Below are positions 1 to 5,134 of a stretch of DNA of 5,995 nt, piece after piece. Source of the DNA: Desulfurococcaceae archaeon (GTDB taxonomy: Archaea; Thermoproteota; Thermoprotei_A; Sulfolobales; Desulfurococcaceae); NCBI GenBank assembly GCA_020833085.1, contig JAJHQY010000033.1, positions 1-5,995 of the forward strand, given 5' to 3'. The translations under genes were made by a program, and so were the position numbers. The notes under the pieces are model-generated. The model was not told the origin of the DNA, made no database searches, and was given only the letters and a program-made list of their open reading frames with translations. Within the stretch, counting starts at the first letter, position 1; the number at the start of each line of letters is the position of its first letter.

Positions 1-194
1 AAGTAGACTTGATGCGGTCTGGGCTAGGAGTATCAACGGTCTACAGCAACTTGTTGAAGGGAGTACAACTAGGCCTATTAATAGTAAAAGAAGACAAGAT
101 AGAGTTAACGGAGAAGGGCCGGGTCGTCGCGGAGGTTTTGTATAGGGCCTTCAAGGAGATTGAAAAAATCGAGGGTTCTACGGGGTCTCAGTAG
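1..194 (+). CDS. C-terminal end of a winged-helix DNA-binding protein (5' truncated by window)
   Basis: The frame is open from the left edge (first full codon at base 3) to the TAG at 192-194, so only about 63 C-terminal residues are visible. They read as the end of a winged-helix fold: a recognition-helix-like stretch (GVSTVYSNLLKGVQLGLL), a short beta wing (LLIVKEDKIELTEKGR), then an amphipathic helix (VVAEVLYRAFKEIEKIE) and a polar tail. The TEKG turn after the wing is common in archaeal winged-helix regulators. A TTG and an ATG lie at bases 9 and 12, but the frame runs past them to the window edge, so they are probably internal. The specific family, ligand and target cannot be told from this fragment. 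It could be a free transcription factor or the C-terminal domain of a larger protein. Its stop overlaps the end of the small convergent gene on the other strand. Confidence 0.7.
   Translation, partial: VDLMRSGLGVSTVYSNLLKGVQLGLLIVKEDKIELTEKGRVVAEVLYRAFKEIEKIEGSTGSQ
163..168 (-). terminator. Oligo-T stop for the small minus-strand gene
   Basis: A run of six T on the minus strand begins 20 bases past the TGA of the 188-346 gene. Archaeal transcription often ends at such runs without a hairpin. It lies inside the coding region of the convergent winged-helix gene, so it may simply be a lysine/isoleucine codon run. Confidence 0.35.
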
Positions 195-346
195 AGCTCT
201 CTGGCTATCTCCTCTATGGCCTTCTCCTCGACTAGGAGTATGTGTGTGTTTACTACTCCAATGCAGCACTCAACGCTCTCGCACTTCTCCATCTCTCTTT
301 TCAACTTAGCGAGCAGAGCTAGTAGCTGGGCCTTTGTGCAAGTCAA
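188..346 (-). CDS. Small unrecognised protein with four cysteines (52 aa)
   Basis: This 52-residue reading frame starts at TTG (344-346) and ends at TGA (188-190). I do not recognise the family. Support for a real gene is a GGGTGA Shine-Dalgarno site six bases before the TTG, an in-frame stop just upstream that leaves TTG as the only start for a full-length product, and codon choice like a crenarchaeal gene (GAG, AAG, CTA, ATA, GCC). The protein has a basic amphipathic helix (residues 4-21, AQLLALLAKLKREMEKC), a C-x4-C-C cluster (C22, C27, C28) plus C3, a hydrophobic strand (GVVNTHILLV, 30-39) and an acidic C-terminal helix (EEKAIEEIARELY). Four cysteines in 52 residues suggests metal binding or disulfides, but this is inference. 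No signal peptide or membrane span is seen. It overlaps the convergent winged-helix gene by 7 bases. Confidence 0.6.
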   Translation of the reverse strand: MTCTKAQLLALLAKLKREMEKCESVECCIGVVNTHILLVEEKAIEEIARELY

Positions 347-352
347 CCAGTT

Positions 353-358
353 TCACCC
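353..358 (-). promoter_or_regulatory. Ribosome binding site of the 52-aa gene
   Basis: The minus strand reads GGGTGA, a match to the archaeal GGAGGTGAT pairing site, separated from the TTG start by AACTGG (6 bases). It fixes the unusual TTG start of the 188-346 gene. Confidence 0.6.
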
Positions 359-375
359 GTTTAAGTTAAGCGGGG

Positions 376-382
376 TTTTAAG
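376..382 (-). promoter_or_regulatory. TATA-like box upstream of the 52-aa gene
   Basis: The minus strand reads CTTAAAA here, a usual crenarchaeal TATA form, about 33 bases before the TTG. At the normal spacing of about 26 bases, transcription would start near base 353, which would leave little or none of the Shine-Dalgarno site in the transcript. Either the start is a few bases further upstream or another box is used. The surrounding ten bases (GGTTTTAAGG on the + strand) are identical to those at the nurA promoter. Confidence 0.35.
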
Positions 383-434
383 GTAGGGGCCTCGTCGAAA
401 CTGTTTTGAGGAGGAACACTGCAAAAGGATTAAT

Positions 435-439
435 AAAAA
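435..439 (-). terminator. Oligo-T stop downstream of the nuclease gene
   Basis: On the minus strand the sequence GTTTTTATTA begins about 34 bases beyond the TGA of the nuclease reading frame, in the non-coding stretch 347-473. It fits a hairpin-free archaeal terminator. The rest of that 127-base stretch shows no credible gene. Confidence 0.4.
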
Positions 440-473
440 CATTTGTTGAATACTTCTCTGGGGATTTACTATC

Positions 474-959
474 TCATGGGGGCCTTGGCTCGTGTAGTTC
501 TTTGATTTGTTCGCCTGTTGCTCGCGAGATATTCCCACCTTGTTCTTGCTGGAGTGGTAGCTCTTTAAGCCCCTTGGCCTTTATCTTCTCAATTACCTCG
601 CTTACACTGAGGACAACGAATCTAACCTTCTTCTCCTCAATGACTCTCTTAATCTCTCGTTGCCTGGGTTCGAGCCGGGCTTTCTCCCCGGTCTTTACCT
701 CGACAAATATTATCTCCTCGACGTTGTCGCGGGAGAGCCCCTTAAACGCTATGTAGTCTACTGGTGTACCTATAAACCTGAGATCCTTCGGCTCCACGCC
801 TAGCTCTAGAAAAACCAGGAGAGGAGCCACTTGCTCTCCAACCCTGCCGAGAATAGTTGATAGACTCCTCTTGACTGCGTCTTCGCGTATTTCCTCCTCT
901 ACCTGTTGCTTCCACTCGTTGAATTTTGCATCGTATTCTTTCTTAATCGCCTCCTCCAT
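474..959 (-). CDS. Surviving catalytic part of Holliday-junction-resolvase-related endonuclease (161 aa)
   Basis: This is the largest open piece of the broken gene at 474-1210, running from ATG (957-959) to TGA (474-476). It begins in a charged helix (residues 1-35) and contains a full PDDEXK nuclease core: E42 in RVGEQVAP, D68 in GTPVDYIAFKG, E87 and K89 in FVEVKTGEKARL, then Q100 in EPRQREIKRVI followed by the strand VRFVVL. This is the pattern of the predicted endonucleases distantly related to archaeal Holliday junction resolvase (COG4741-like). The tail from about residue 130 is polar and low in complexity. If translated, the product would be a soluble metal-dependent nuclease without the membrane anchor usual in the family; its DNA substrate is unknown. 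No good Shine-Dalgarno site precedes the ATG, so independent translation is uncertain. Arginine codons are mostly AGG or CGN (2 of 12 are AGA), unlike nurA. Confidence 0.7.
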   Translation of the reverse strand: MEEAIKKEYDAKFNEWKQQVEEEIREDAVKRSLSTILGRVGEQVAPLLVFLELGVEPKDLRFIGTPVDYIAFKGLSRDNVEEIIFVEVKTGEKARLEPRQREIKRVIEEKKVRFVVLSVSEVIEKIKAKGLKELPLQQEQGGNISRATGEQIKELHEPRPP

Positions 960-1210
960 CGTCTTCTTTACTTGCTCGAGCTCGGTGGCCCTCCACTACT
1001 CGAAGAGTTGCCGTGCAATCTCTTGTGCTCTCTGGGCCGCCTGGGCTTCGCTCTGGGCTTTTACAGCTTGCAGTTGCTGACTGAAATTCTCCTGGATGCT
1101 CCTCAATTGTTGCTGGTACGGGCATGTATGCTCTTGATCTTACTGCGATAGTACAGGACGATGACCACGACTATTACAATGGCCAGCGATAATTCTATCA
1201 AGTCGGCCAC
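474..1210 (-). pseudogene. Broken gene for membrane-anchored PDDEXK endonuclease (frameshift plus in-frame TAG)
   Basis: Read as one ancestral gene of about 245 codons, this region gives a family-like layout. GTG at 1208-1210 opens a single membrane span (LIELSLAIVIVVVIVLYY) followed by basic residues RSKIKSIHAR. Then comes a Gln/Ala-rich coiled coil (QQQLRSIQENFSQQLQAV and AQSEAQAAQRAQEIARQLFE), then WRATELEQVKKT leading into the nuclease core. Two lesions interrupt it. Near 1118-1120 the frame slips: the anchor frame ends at a TGA (1103-1105), while the coiled coil lies in another frame, and one missing base in a CGN-TAC pair would explain this. At 996-998 a TAG splits FE from WRATE; one C-to-T change from CAG (Gln) would create it. 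The catalytic core is untouched, so decay is recent, or the lesions are sequencing errors, or the core is now used alone. The gene is divergent from nurA. Confidence 0.7.
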
Positions 1211-1262
1211 TCATGACTATAGTAGATTGGTTTACTCAGCGTGATTTGACTCCTGTTTTTGA

Positions 1263-1272
1263 GGTTTTAAGG
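1263..1272 (+). promoter_or_regulatory. TATA-like promoter box of the nurA-herA-mre11-rad50 operon
   Basis: GGTTTTAAGG lies about 48 bases before the nurA ATG. Normal archaeal spacing puts the transcription start near 1293, giving a leader of about 20 bases that contains the ribosome binding site. Read on the minus strand it is CCTTAAAACC, and it is the best box in the 104-base gap for the divergent nuclease gene as well (leader of about 30 bases), so it may be a shared bidirectional element. Confidence 0.5.
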
Positions 1273-1302
1273 GTTAGAAACCATACCAGAAATTGACTTG
1301 TA

Positions 1303-1311
1303 GGGATGGAG
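1303..1311 (+). promoter_or_regulatory. Ribosome binding site of nurA
   Basis: GGGATGGAG ends three bases before the ATG at 1315. It contains GGAG but is a weaker match than the GGTGA sites of the downstream genes. The internal ATG at 1306 is followed at once by a stop (ATG GAG TAA), so 1315 is the start. Confidence 0.5.
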
Positions 1312-1314
1312 TAA

Positions 1315-2370
1315 ATGCCTATTCACGATAAGCTCATTAGAGCACTTAGTTCTCTCGTATCAGATATATACTCCGACATGAGTAGTCTCGTAGAGCTCGA
1401 GAAGCTGGTTAGAGACATTAACGCCTATTCAATAACTCACCGAGCGAGAGGGCTTGAGAGCGTAGTGGCTAGTGACTCGAGTAGAGTGTATAGAGAAATG
1501 AGAGCTGGAGTATTATTCGCTGTTCAAGCAGTTGGAGTTAAACTTAAAGCCGGCGAGGAGCGAGTAAATGTTGAAGCTGAGGCTGGGTACTGCACTATTC
1601 CATTAACTAGTGGTAAGACTCCGGTTGAGGAAGTTGTTAAGAGAGCTGCACAGTTCACGTCTAGAGAACTGGAGCTCTCAGTTGCAAGTAGCCTTTCGAG
1701 TAGTGATGAGCTAGTGCTACATGACGGCTCACTCTTCTCTTTTCTATGGTACGGTAAGCTCCCTGAGATACCAAGAGAATTTAAATTTGCGTCCGGGAAG
1801 AAGCCACGTAAACTTAGAGACATGTGGCGCTCAGTGGCAACGAGGCTGGTGGAGGCGGCGCAGAGGTCGCAACTACTCTTCTTAGCTAAGACCATTAGGA
1901 GAAACTATTACGTTGAAAAGCTACTGCCAGATAATACTGTGCAGATAGGAGCGCTAAACGACATTGTGGTTTTAGAGCTACTGAGAAGGAGGGGCTCACT
2001 ACCTAGAGCACCCTTCTTCATTGAACCACTATATATTGAGAAGCCCAGTGACCTACCTAGGCCGTTAAAGAGCTTAGACCCCGAGGACATGGAGTTCATT
2101 AAGCCTGTTTTACCAGTAACAGTAACATACGTGGCATTCGGCCCTACTACTCCACTCTATCAGTTAACAGCACCAGGTAAGCTCAGTACAGAAGATCTCA
2201 GCGAAGTACTTAACTCTATTCTAGCCTTCTCGGCTACAGGGTACCCAGACCCCTTGAAGATTGCCCACAGTATGAGCAAGATATCTATACAGGAGTTTAA
2301 GGCACTAGCTGTTAAATTAGGTTTAACTAGAATACCTACAGGGAGAGAGCTTCTCGGTGAGTTCATGTGA
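1315..2370 (+). CDS. nurA: NurA, 5'-3' DNA nuclease partner of HerA
   Basis: This 351-residue protein is the archaeal NurA nuclease, which forms a ring-like dimer on the HerA hexamer and degrades the 5' strand during double-strand break resection in a manganese-dependent reaction. The family motifs are in order: DSS at 54-56 in VVASDSSRVYREMRAG (first acidic metal ligand), DGSL at 137-140 in LVLHDGSLFSFLWYG (second acidic ligand), a lysine at 192 (FLAKTIRRNYY), NDIVVLE at 215-221, and the closing GYPDPLKIAHSMSKIS (D312, H318). The length matches crenarchaeal NurA (about 330-350 residues) and no key residue is missing. ATG follows a GGAG site. It is the first gene of the operon and its last codons overlap the herA start by four bases. 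Arginine codons are mainly AGA (15 of 25). Confidence 0.93.
   Translation: MPIHDKLIRALSSLVSDIYSDMSSLVELEKLVRDINAYSITHRARGLESVVASDSSRVYREMRAGVLFAVQAVGVKLKAGEERVNVEAEAGYCTIPLTSGKTPVEEVVKRAAQFTSRELELSVASSLSSSDELVLHDGSLFSFLWYGKLPEIPREFKFASGKKPRKLRDMWRSVATRLVEAAQRSQLLFLAKTIRRNYYVEKLLPDNTVQIGALNDIVVLELLRRRGSLPRAPFFIEPLYIEKPSDLPRPLKSLDPEDMEFIKPVLPVTVTYVAFGPTTPLYQLTAPGKLSTEDLSEVLNSILAFSATGYPDPLKIAHSMSKISIQEFKALAVKLGLTRIPTGRELLGEFM
2356..2360 (+). promoter_or_regulatory. Ribosome binding site of herA inside nurA
   Basis: GGTGA lies six bases before the GTG at 2367, within the last nurA codons. It supports the GTG start and the 4-base overlap with nurA. Confidence 0.7.
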
Positions 2371-3956
2371 GTAGTAGACCTATTGGATTCGTGGGAGAGA
2401 CTTCAACCCCCGTGGAGATAGCTGTTAAGGCATCTCACCCAGTTCCAGCTGGAACCTACATTTACTTGAAGTTCAAAGTCAGAGACCCTATAACCAACCA
2501 GGAGTTTGATAGAGAAGTCGTTGGGATTATTGGTTCTGTGAGCTTCAAGTCATACATCCCCGTTATAACCGCGACTGTGAGCGAGACACCCGAATCCTAC
2601 ATTACCAGTGACTTGAAGCGAGAGAGTTACATGAACGCTGTTATAGTAGCAGATATTACTGGTGGCAGAGTAGAAGCGCCACGTTACCCACCACCACCTG
2701 AGACTCCCGTGTACCCGGCTAGAGCTGAGTATTTGAGATTAATCTACAGAAGTAAACCCGAGTCTAGCATTAAAGCTGGCAGTCTACTCGGCTTCGAGGA
2801 GCTAGATGTAAACGTTGATGTCAACGCGTTGGCTAAACACCTACTCGTAGTTGGTACAACCGGCTCTGGTAAAAGCAACTTCGTAGCAGTTCTCGCTGAT
2901 AGAGTAGCGCAACTTGGAGGCTCAGTAGTGATTTTCGATGTGCACGGTGAGTACAGGGGCTTAAAGAGCGAGTCTGAGAGTGTTCAAGTTGTAGACTACG
3001 AGGCTACGATAAATCTCATTAAGACACCTATTGAGATGCTCGTGAAGTTCATAATACCCGAGAGCGCCGCGACAAGGCAGAGGAGACTACTCAGAAATGC
3101 CCTACGTAAATTAAACGAGGAGATCGTGAAAACCGCGGCTGAGAACAGAATTCCCTACTCAGAGGCTGTTAAGAGAGTATATGCTAAAGGAAAGAGAAGT
3201 GAGAACCTTGAGAAAATAGAAAAGCCCGAAGAGATGTATCGTGAGCTATTGAAGAAGAACATGAAGGATTCTGAAAAGAGCGACAAGACCGTCGTTGACG
3301 TCGAAGATAAAGTAGACGATTTCTTCGAGTGGCACCAAGTTGGATTAGACACGCCTAATGTGAGTGAGATTGTAGGCTGTGGTAGAGTAGTAATTGCGGA
3401 TGTCTCCGCGCTTATTGACACTGAGAAGGACTACATGTTGAAGGTTATAGCAGAGGATCTACTTTGGTCGCTTAAACAGCGCAGAATACCGCCTACAATG
3501 CTCGTTGTAGAGGAGGCCCACCTCTTCATCAGCTCGAGGAACCCAACGTGGAGTAAGGAGTCTCTCCAGAGATTTATAAGAGAGGGCAGGAAATTCGGGG
3601 GGATGCTTGTAGTTGTAAGTCAGAGACCGAGGGCCCTGGACCCGGATGTTGCTTCCCAAATTCAGAACTTTGTTTTACTTAAACTAGTGCAGAGGAGTGA
3701 TAGGGCAATTATAACTGAGGTCTCAGATGTTCTCAGCGAAGAGTACGTTAACATACTTCCCTCTCTCAGTCCCGGACAGGCAATTCTACTAGGAGAGTGG
3801 ATTGGCAGGTACCCTGCTCTGGTGAAAATAGATCTTCACAGGGGGAAGAGAGTAGGCGCTACACCAGACGTTGTTGGATTGTGGCGTAAGAGACTAGAAG
3901 AGATCTCTGAGGGGTCTGCGAATACTTCTCCTAGTAGCGAGTGGGAGGGTGTTTAG
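2367..3956 (+). CDS. herA: HerA, hexameric DNA translocase/helicase
   Basis: This 529-residue protein is HerA (also called MlaA), the FtsK/HerA-type ATPase that forms a hexamer, loads on DNA ends prepared by Mre11-Rad50 and drives DNA into NurA. The N-terminal HAS-barrel spans about residues 1-110 (beta-rich, starting RPIGFVGETSTPVEIAV). The RecA-like core has Walker A GTTGSGKS at 163-170 (K169), the HerA motif FDVHGEYRGL at 190-199, a charged helical section at about 235-320, Walker B MLVVEEAHLF at 378-387 (E382, E383), an arginine-finger region FIREGRKFGG at 403-412 and the sensor SQRPRALDP at 418-426. The C-terminal tail is short, polar and probably disordered. All ATPase residues are present. 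The start is GTG, fixed by GGTGA six bases upstream; it overlaps the nurA stop as GTGA, implying coupled translation and matched amounts of the two partners. Confidence 0.95.
   Translation: MSSRPIGFVGETSTPVEIAVKASHPVPAGTYIYLKFKVRDPITNQEFDREVVGIIGSVSFKSYIPVITATVSETPESYITSDLKRESYMNAVIVADITGGRVEAPRYPPPPETPVYPARAEYLRLIYRSKPESSIKAGSLLGFEELDVNVDVNALAKHLLVVGTTGSGKSNFVAVLADRVAQLGGSVVIFDVHGEYRGLKSESESVQVVDYEATINLIKTPIEMLVKFIIPESAATRQRRLLRNALRKLNEEIVKTAAENRIPYSEAVKRVYAKGKRSENLEKIEKPEEMYRELLKKNMKDSEKSDKTVVDVEDKVDDFFEWHQVGLDTPNVSEIVGCGRVVIADVSALIDTEKDYMLKVIAEDLLWSLKQRRIPPTMLVVEEAHLFISSRNPTWSKESLQRFIREGRKFGGMLVVVSQRPRALDPDVASQIQNFVLLKLVQRSDRAIITEVSDVLSEEYVNILPSLSPGQAILLGEWIGRYPALVKIDLHRGKRVGATPDVVGLWRKRLEEISEGSANTSPSSEWEGV
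3944..3951 (+). promoter_or_regulatory. Ribosome binding site of mre11 inside herA
   Basis: GGAGGGTG (close to the full GGAGGTGA pairing site) ends seven bases before the ATG at 3959. It favours that ATG over the in-frame GTG at 3941, which would place the site inside the coding region. Confidence 0.7.
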
Positions 3957-3958
3957 TC

Positions 3959-5134
3959 ATGCTACTACTTCACGTATCAGACACTCACCTAGGCGCCTAT
4001 AAGCCGGGCAAACTGAGGGAGAGAGAGCTAGACTTCTACGAGGCGTTTAACGAGGTAATAGACATCGCTCTGAGAGAGCACGTTGACGCAATTATACACG
4101 CAGGTGACTTCTTCGACGAGCCGAGGCCAGCACCTCAAGCCTTCTTATTCGCATACAGAGCTCTCAGAAAGCTCAGAGAACACGGTGTAGAATTCCTAGT
4201 TGTCGCGGGCCAGCACGATCAGCCCAAGACCTCTCAGCTCCCACCACTCAGATTTCTAGGAGAAATGGGTCTCCTACGCCTACTCGCACAGGATAAACCA
4301 GAGTCTCACATCGTTAAGTTAAAGGGAGGTGAGCTCGGGGTCGTGGCTATGCCCTACATCTCCCCGGTCGCAATCGGAGAGCACCTTAAGTCTGTGAAGC
4401 CGCCTGAAGCACAGAGGAGAATACTGCTAGCTCACCTCTTACTGCGAGAGCTCAATATGCCGAATGCCCACGCGTCACTAGCCGAGCTGAGCGCGGACAA
4501 TTATAACTACGTGGCTTTAGGCGACTACCACCTAAGGTACGAGACAGTTTACAGGGGAACGCCTGTTGTTTACCCGGGCTCCACTGAGGCTTTAGATGTA
4601 CTTGAAGCGTCTAGTGATAAGTACGTTACCCTAGTAGACTTTAGTAAAAGAGAAGCTATTGTCAACTGGGTTAAGCTCAATACTCCACGTAAATGGATTG
4701 TGATCGAGGCCAGAAACTACAATGACGTACTTATTGGTATTGGAAAAGCTAAACTGGAGACGTTTTCAAAACCCCCTATTCTACACTTAATCCTCAAGAC
4801 TAAACAGAGTGATGTAGAAGCTAAGAGAATACGCAACTACTTGAGCAAGCTAAGTGAGGAAAAGAAGGTCTTGATATTGAAAGTTGTAGTTGAAGAGGAG
4901 GAGTCTCGTGGAGAAGCCCTGAGGAGCTCCATCGTGGAGGACTCTAGCTCCATGCAGACTCCAACACTCGATCAAGTAGTCTACAATGTTCTCGGAGACC
5001 GCGAAATAGCAGAGCTGGTTCTCGTAATATTGAGGAGCTCTGAGAGTGAGGAGGAGGTGAAGCTATTGATTAAGCGAGTACTTGGAGATGAGGAGCTAAT
5101 AGGTAAAATTAAGAGACTGGTGGGTGAGAAGTGA
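3959..5134 (+). CDS. mre11: Mre11 DNA double-strand break repair nuclease
   Basis: This 391-residue protein is Mre11, the manganese-dependent nuclease that works with Rad50 at DNA ends. It starts at ATG with MLLLHVSDTHLGAYKPGK, the usual family start, two bases after herA. The phosphoesterase motifs are DTHLG (D8, H10), AGDFFDEPRP (D50, D53), VAGQHDQP (Q85, H86, D87), LLAHLLLR (H159) and VALGDYHLRYE (D189, H191). Compared with Pyrococcus Mre11, the GNHD asparagine is Gln, the catalytic His after GDxF is Asp, and the first His of GHxH is Asp. I believe related changes occur in other crenarchaeal Mre11 proteins, so activity need not be lost. After the catalytic domain (to about 215) comes a capping domain (to about 310), then a helical tail (about 335-391, with NVLGDREIAELVLVILRSS) in the position of the Rad50-binding domain. 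Its stop overlaps the rad50 start by four bases. Confidence 0.94.
   Translation: MLLLHVSDTHLGAYKPGKLRERELDFYEAFNEVIDIALREHVDAIIHAGDFFDEPRPAPQAFLFAYRALRKLREHGVEFLVVAGQHDQPKTSQLPPLRFLGEMGLLRLLAQDKPESHIVKLKGGELGVVAMPYISPVAIGEHLKSVKPPEAQRRILLAHLLLRELNMPNAHASLAELSADNYNYVALGDYHLRYETVYRGTPVVYPGSTEALDVLEASSDKYVTLVDFSKREAIVNWVKLNTPRKWIVIEARNYNDVLIGIGKAKLETFSKPPILHLILKTKQSDVEAKRIRNYLSKLSEEKKVLILKVVVEEEESRGEALRSSIVEDSSSMQTPTLDQVVYNVLGDREIAELVLVILRSSESEEEVKLLIKRVLGDEELIGKIKRLVGEK
5119..5127 (+). promoter_or_regulatory. Ribosome binding site of rad50 inside mre11
   Basis: GGTGGGTGA holds two overlapping matches, GGTG and GGTGA, ending about eight and three bases before the GTG at 5131. It lies in the last mre11 codons and supports the GTG start. 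Confidence 0.55.

Noticed and set aside
347..473. Non-coding stretch between the 52-aa gene and the nuclease, examined for a small RNA
   Set aside because: No C/D box pair, tRNA arm or other recognisable RNA structure was found; promoter and terminator signals account for what is visible.
663..679. tRNA T-arm-like hairpin: CCTGG stem, GTTCGAG loop, CCGGG stem
   Set aside because: No matching acceptor, D or anticodon arms lie at the right distances on the + strand, and on the minus strand these bases encode the conserved ARLEPRQ section of the nuclease.
406..756. Open + strand frame of 116 codons
   Set aside because: It is antisense to the nuclease core, with a Ser/Leu/Thr-rich composition typical of a shadow of a Glu/Lys-rich gene, and shows no motif.
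996..998. TAG in the nuclease gene read as a recoded sense codon (for example pyrrolysine)
   Set aside because: TAG serves as the real stop of herA (3954-3956) and of the winged-helix gene (192-194), and a separate frameshift is present in the same nuclease gene. Decay or sequence error is simpler.
871..1151. Open + strand frames rich in Leu, Ser and Cys over the nuclease N-terminal region
   Set aside because: They mirror the Gln/Ala-rich coiled coil and membrane segment on the minus strand, which have a clear family layout; no ribosome binding site or motif supports the + frames.
3069..3326. Charged helical section of HerA (about residues 235-320) considered as an unusual insertion
   Set aside because: The Walker A to Walker B distance (about 215 residues) is close to what I recall for other archaeal HerA proteins, so this is probably the normal helical part.
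3941..3958. Upstream GTG start that would add six residues to Mre11
   Set aside because: The Shine-Dalgarno site GGAGGGTG sits within that extension and the family start MLLLHVSDTHLG fits the ATG at 3959.
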